Source of the DNA: JBDHTS01 sp044221445
GTDB taxonomy: Bacteria; Pseudomonadota; Alphaproteobacteria; Micavibrionales; Micavibrionaceae
Length of the DNA stretch: 43,993 nt
Reading direction: 5' to 3'
Assembly: GCA_044221445.1 (NCBI GenBank)
Contig: JBGAPF010000020.1
Coordinates: 1-43,993, forward strand
In this document: positions 42,002-43,993 of the stretch, piece by piece
Layout of the letters: each line of letters begins with the position of its first letter
How positions within the stretch are numbered: position 1 is the stretch's first letter
The notes under the pieces: generated by a model
Database searches by the model: none
Told to the model about the DNA's origin: nothing
Seen by the model: the letters and a program-made list of their open reading frames with translations, nothing else
Translations under genes and position numbers: made by a program

Positions 42002-42118
42002 CTCCGGGCCGGCAGGTTGCGGCTACGCTTTAATCCCGCGGATGTTCTCCTTTATTTCCGCGCCGTTCTGGGCTAGAATGGGAAGACGGAATCCTCGTTC
42101 AGTGTGAAAGACCCGGTC

Positions 42119-43342
42119 ATGCCCAAAATCAAGGTCGAAAAACCTGTGGTCGAAATCGATGGCGACGAAATGACGCGGATCATCTGGCGGATGATCCGGG
42201 AAAAACTGATCCTGCCTTATCTCGACATAGACCTGAAATATTTCGATCTCTCGATTCAGAACCGCGATGCGACCGACGACAGGGTGACCGTCGATTCCGC
42301 CCATGCGATCAAGCAGCACGGCGTTGGGGTCAAATGCGCGACCATCACGCCGGACGAGGCGCGTGTCAAGGAATTCAACCTGAAGAAAATGTGGAAATCG
42401 CCCAACGGTACGATCCGCAATATCCTGAACGGTACCGTTTTCCGTGAACCGATCATCTGCAAAAACGTGCCGCGCTACGTTCCCGGCTGGAAACAGCCGA
42501 TGGTCGTCGGTCGGCATGCTTTCGGTGACCAGTACAAGGCAACGGATTTCAAGGTGCCCGCCGCGGGCAGGCTGACCATGACCTTCGTCCCGAAAGACGG
42601 CGGGCCGAAACAGGAATACGAAGTGTTCGATTTTGACGGCCCCGGCATCGCTATGGGTATGTACAATCTCGACGAATCTATTGAAGGATTCGCCCGCGCC
42701 TGCTTCAATTACGGACTGCAGCGTCATTATCCTGTTTACCTGTCTACGAAAAATACCATCCTGAAAGCCTATGACGGTCGCTTCATGGATATTTTCCAGC
42801 GGATTTACGACGCCGAATTCAAGGCGAAATTCGAAGAGGCGAAGCTTTGGTACGAACACCGCCTGATCGACGACATGGTGGCCTTCGCTGTAAAATCGGA
42901 AGGCGGCTTCCTGTGGGCCTGTAAAAATTACGATGGCGACGTCCAGTCGGATGTTGTGGCCCAGGGCTATGGCAGCCTCGGCCTGATGACCTCTGTGCTG
43001 CTGACCCCGGACGGCAAGTGTGTAGAGGCGGAGGCGGCGCACGGCACGGTGACCCGCCATTACCGCCAGCACCAGAAAGGGGAAAAGACGTCCACTAACC
43101 CGGTGGCCTCGATTTTCGCCTGGACGCAAGGCTTGCACTACCGGGCGAAATTCGATAATAACCGTGCGCTCCTTGACTTTGCCGCCGGCCTGGAACAGGT
43201 CTGTGTGGAGACGATCGAGGGCGGCGCGATGACCAAAGACCTGGCGCTTCTGGTCGGGCCTCAGCAAAAATACCTGACAACCGAAGACTTCATGGATGCC
43301 ATTGTCGGCAACCTGGAAACGAAGATGAAAAAGGCTGCATGA
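42119..43342 (+). CDS. icd: NADP-dependent isocitrate dehydrogenase (eukaryote-like type)
   Basis: A 407-residue homodimeric isocitrate dehydrogenase of the TCA cycle, yielding 2-oxoglutarate, CO2 and NADPH. It is the type II enzyme shared by alphaproteobacteria and mitochondria rather than the E. coli type. Clear blocks are VVEIDGDEMTRIIW, KSPNGTIRN with the substrate-binding Ser-Asn, GRHAFGDQYKATDF, LIDDMVAF with metal-binding Asp residues, and EAAHGTVTRHY with the NADP-contacting His and Arg. A GTG 15 bases upstream is another possible start. The stop overlaps the next gene's start region. Confidence 0.96.
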   Translation: MPKIKVEKPVVEIDGDEMTRIIWRMIREKLILPYLDIDLKYFDLSIQNRDATDDRVTVDSAHAIKQHGVGVKCATITPDEARVKEFNLKKMWKSPNGTIRNILNGTVFREPIICKNVPRYVPGWKQPMVVGRHAFGDQYKATDFKVPAAGRLTMTFVPKDGGPKQEYEVFDFDGPGIAMGMYNLDESIEGFARACFNYGLQRHYPVYLSTKNTILKAYDGRFMDIFQRIYDAEFKAKFEEAKLWYEHRLIDDMVAFAVKSEGGFLWACKNYDGDVQSDVVAQGYGSLGLMTSVLLTPDGKCVEAEAAHGTVTRHYRQHQKGEKTSTNPVASIFAWTQGLHYRAKFDNNRALLDFAAGLEQVCVETIEGGAMTKDLALLVGPQQKYLTTEDFMDAIVGNLETKMKKAA

Positions 43343-43993
43343 TGGACAGAAACCGCAACGAGGCAGGGCTTAAACGCAGGAGAAGGGCGAAAGTTCTTTT
43401 GTCCCTGTGCGTGTCCGCGCCCTTGTGGTTGTCGGCTGCCGGTGCCCGGGCAGGCAGTCACGATGTCTATGTCGGCGAGATGAAGACCTATGTCACGAAA
43501 TACGAGGATACGTTGGTCGAAATCGCCCGCGCCAACGACATCGGTTTTAACGAACTGCGCTCCGCCAATCCGTATACGGATCCGTGGATGCCGGGTGCGA
43601 ACACAAAGCTGACCCTTCCCACGCGCCATATCGTACCGGACGCGAAACGTAGCGGCGTAGTGATTAATCTGCCGGAAATGCGGCTTTATGTTTTTGCACC
43701 GGACGGTTCCGTGCTGCAATCCCACCCCATCGGCGTGGGGCGTGAAGGGCTTTCGACGCCCGTAGGCACGACGAAAGTGGTGCGTAAGGTGGTTGGCCCG
43801 ATCTGGCGCCCCACTGACCGCATGCGCAAGGAACATCCTGAACTGCCGGTCGAAGTCGGGCCAGGCCCGGAAAATCCCATGGGTACGCATGCCCTTTATC
43901 TCGGCTGGGACCAGTACGCGATCCATGGCACCGACAAGCCCTATGCCATCGGCCGCCGCGCGTCGAGCGGCTGTATCCGCATGTATCCTGAGG
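43342..43993 (+). CDS. L,D-transpeptidase (YkuD) with LysM-like domain, partial
   Basis: Cut by the right edge of the window; 217 codons are visible. The protein begins with a long basic signal sequence (RRRRAK, then a hydrophobic core ending SAAGARA). A LysM-like segment covers about residues 45-95 (YVTKYEDTLVEIARAND and PGANTKLTLP). The YkuD domain starts near residue 105. The catalytic motif HGTDKPYAIGRRASSGCIR is complete, with His195 and nucleophile Cys211. It makes 3-3 peptidoglycan crosslinks or attaches lipoproteins in the periplasm. The ATG at 43342 has AAAAAGG 8 bases before it; an adjacent ATG at 43339 overlaps the icd stop, so the pair is coupled. Confidence 0.9.
   Translation, partial: MDRNRNEAGLKRRRRAKVLLSLCVSAPLWLSAAGARAGSHDVYVGEMKTYVTKYEDTLVEIARANDIGFNELRSANPYTDPWMPGANTKLTLPTRHIVPDAKRSGVVINLPEMRLYVFAPDGSVLQSHPIGVGREGLSTPVGTTKVVRKVVGPIWRPTDRMRKEHPELPVEVGPGPENPMGTHALYLGWDQYAIHGTDKPYAIGRRASSGCIRMYPE

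Noticed and set aside
42023..43267. A 414-codon open frame on the minus strand opposite icd
   Set aside because: It is the complement of a highly conserved icd gene, its translation has no recognisable domain and is His/Arg-rich as expected from reversed GC-rich coding sequence.
1..43993. Possible mobile elements, CRISPR arrays, tRNA or rRNA genes
   Set aside because: No transposase, integrase, direct-repeat array, tRNA-like cloverleaf or rRNA sequence was seen by eye; a covariance-model scan would be needed to rule out small RNAs fully.

Overview
The window is a compact, GC-rich stretch of bacterial chromosome with 43 protein genes, very short gaps (none above about 210 bases) and no rRNA, tRNA, insertion sequence, prophage or CRISPR array that I could see. 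The gene content points to a Gram-negative alphaproteobacterium: an outer-membrane and LPS machinery (LptF, LptG, MlaA, MlaC, BamB, an O-antigen ligase), a eukaryote-type NADP isocitrate dehydrogenase, an ABHD10-like hydrolase, HslU and HslV, an entericidin-like lipoprotein, and one match to the alphaproteobacterial general-stress (EcfG) promoter. I cannot place it below class with confidence.

Layout. 1-3.4 kb: a small membrane protein, an alpha/beta hydrolase, and a GT4/GT9 glycosyltransferase pair. 3.4-5.7 kb: ketone-body genes (acetoacetate decarboxylase, 3-hydroxybutyrate dehydrogenase) with a DUF1993 protein. 5.7-7.7 kb: two small exported proteins, a terminator and an O-antigen ligase-like protein. 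7.7-14.6 kb: hslU and hslV, separated by two tandem kup potassium transporters and a HAD phosphatase. 14.7-16.8 kb: GNAT, HIT and HU-like proteins and a hypothetical. 16.8-20.2 kb: a very large class A penicillin-binding protein with an unusual duplicated CxxC module. 20.2-22.1 kb: a GAF histidine kinase overlapping a single-domain response regulator, preceded by several dyads. 22.1-26.1 kb: lptF-lptG and mlaA-mlaC, all on the minus strand. 26.1-35.4 kb: pepA, an EpmB-like radical SAM gene, holC, ispE, dnaB, an adenine/adenosine deaminase, a PcrA/UvrD helicase and a GNAT gene. 35.4-42 kb: a small membrane protein with an EcfG-type promoter, guaB, an SDR, then yfgM-like, bamB and der. 42-44 kb: icd and an L,D-transpeptidase cut by the window edge.

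Most genes are housekeeping, with a strong envelope theme: peptidoglycan synthesis and crosslinking, LPS export and O-antigen ligation, phospholipid retrieval, and outer-membrane protein assembly. No complete new defence or biosynthetic system is evident. The features most worth a second look are the PBP insertion with two 94-residue-spaced CxxC repeats, the split hslV/hslU locus carrying a tandem kup duplication, the apparent CTG start of lptF, and the regulatory dyads in front of the kinase/regulator pair.
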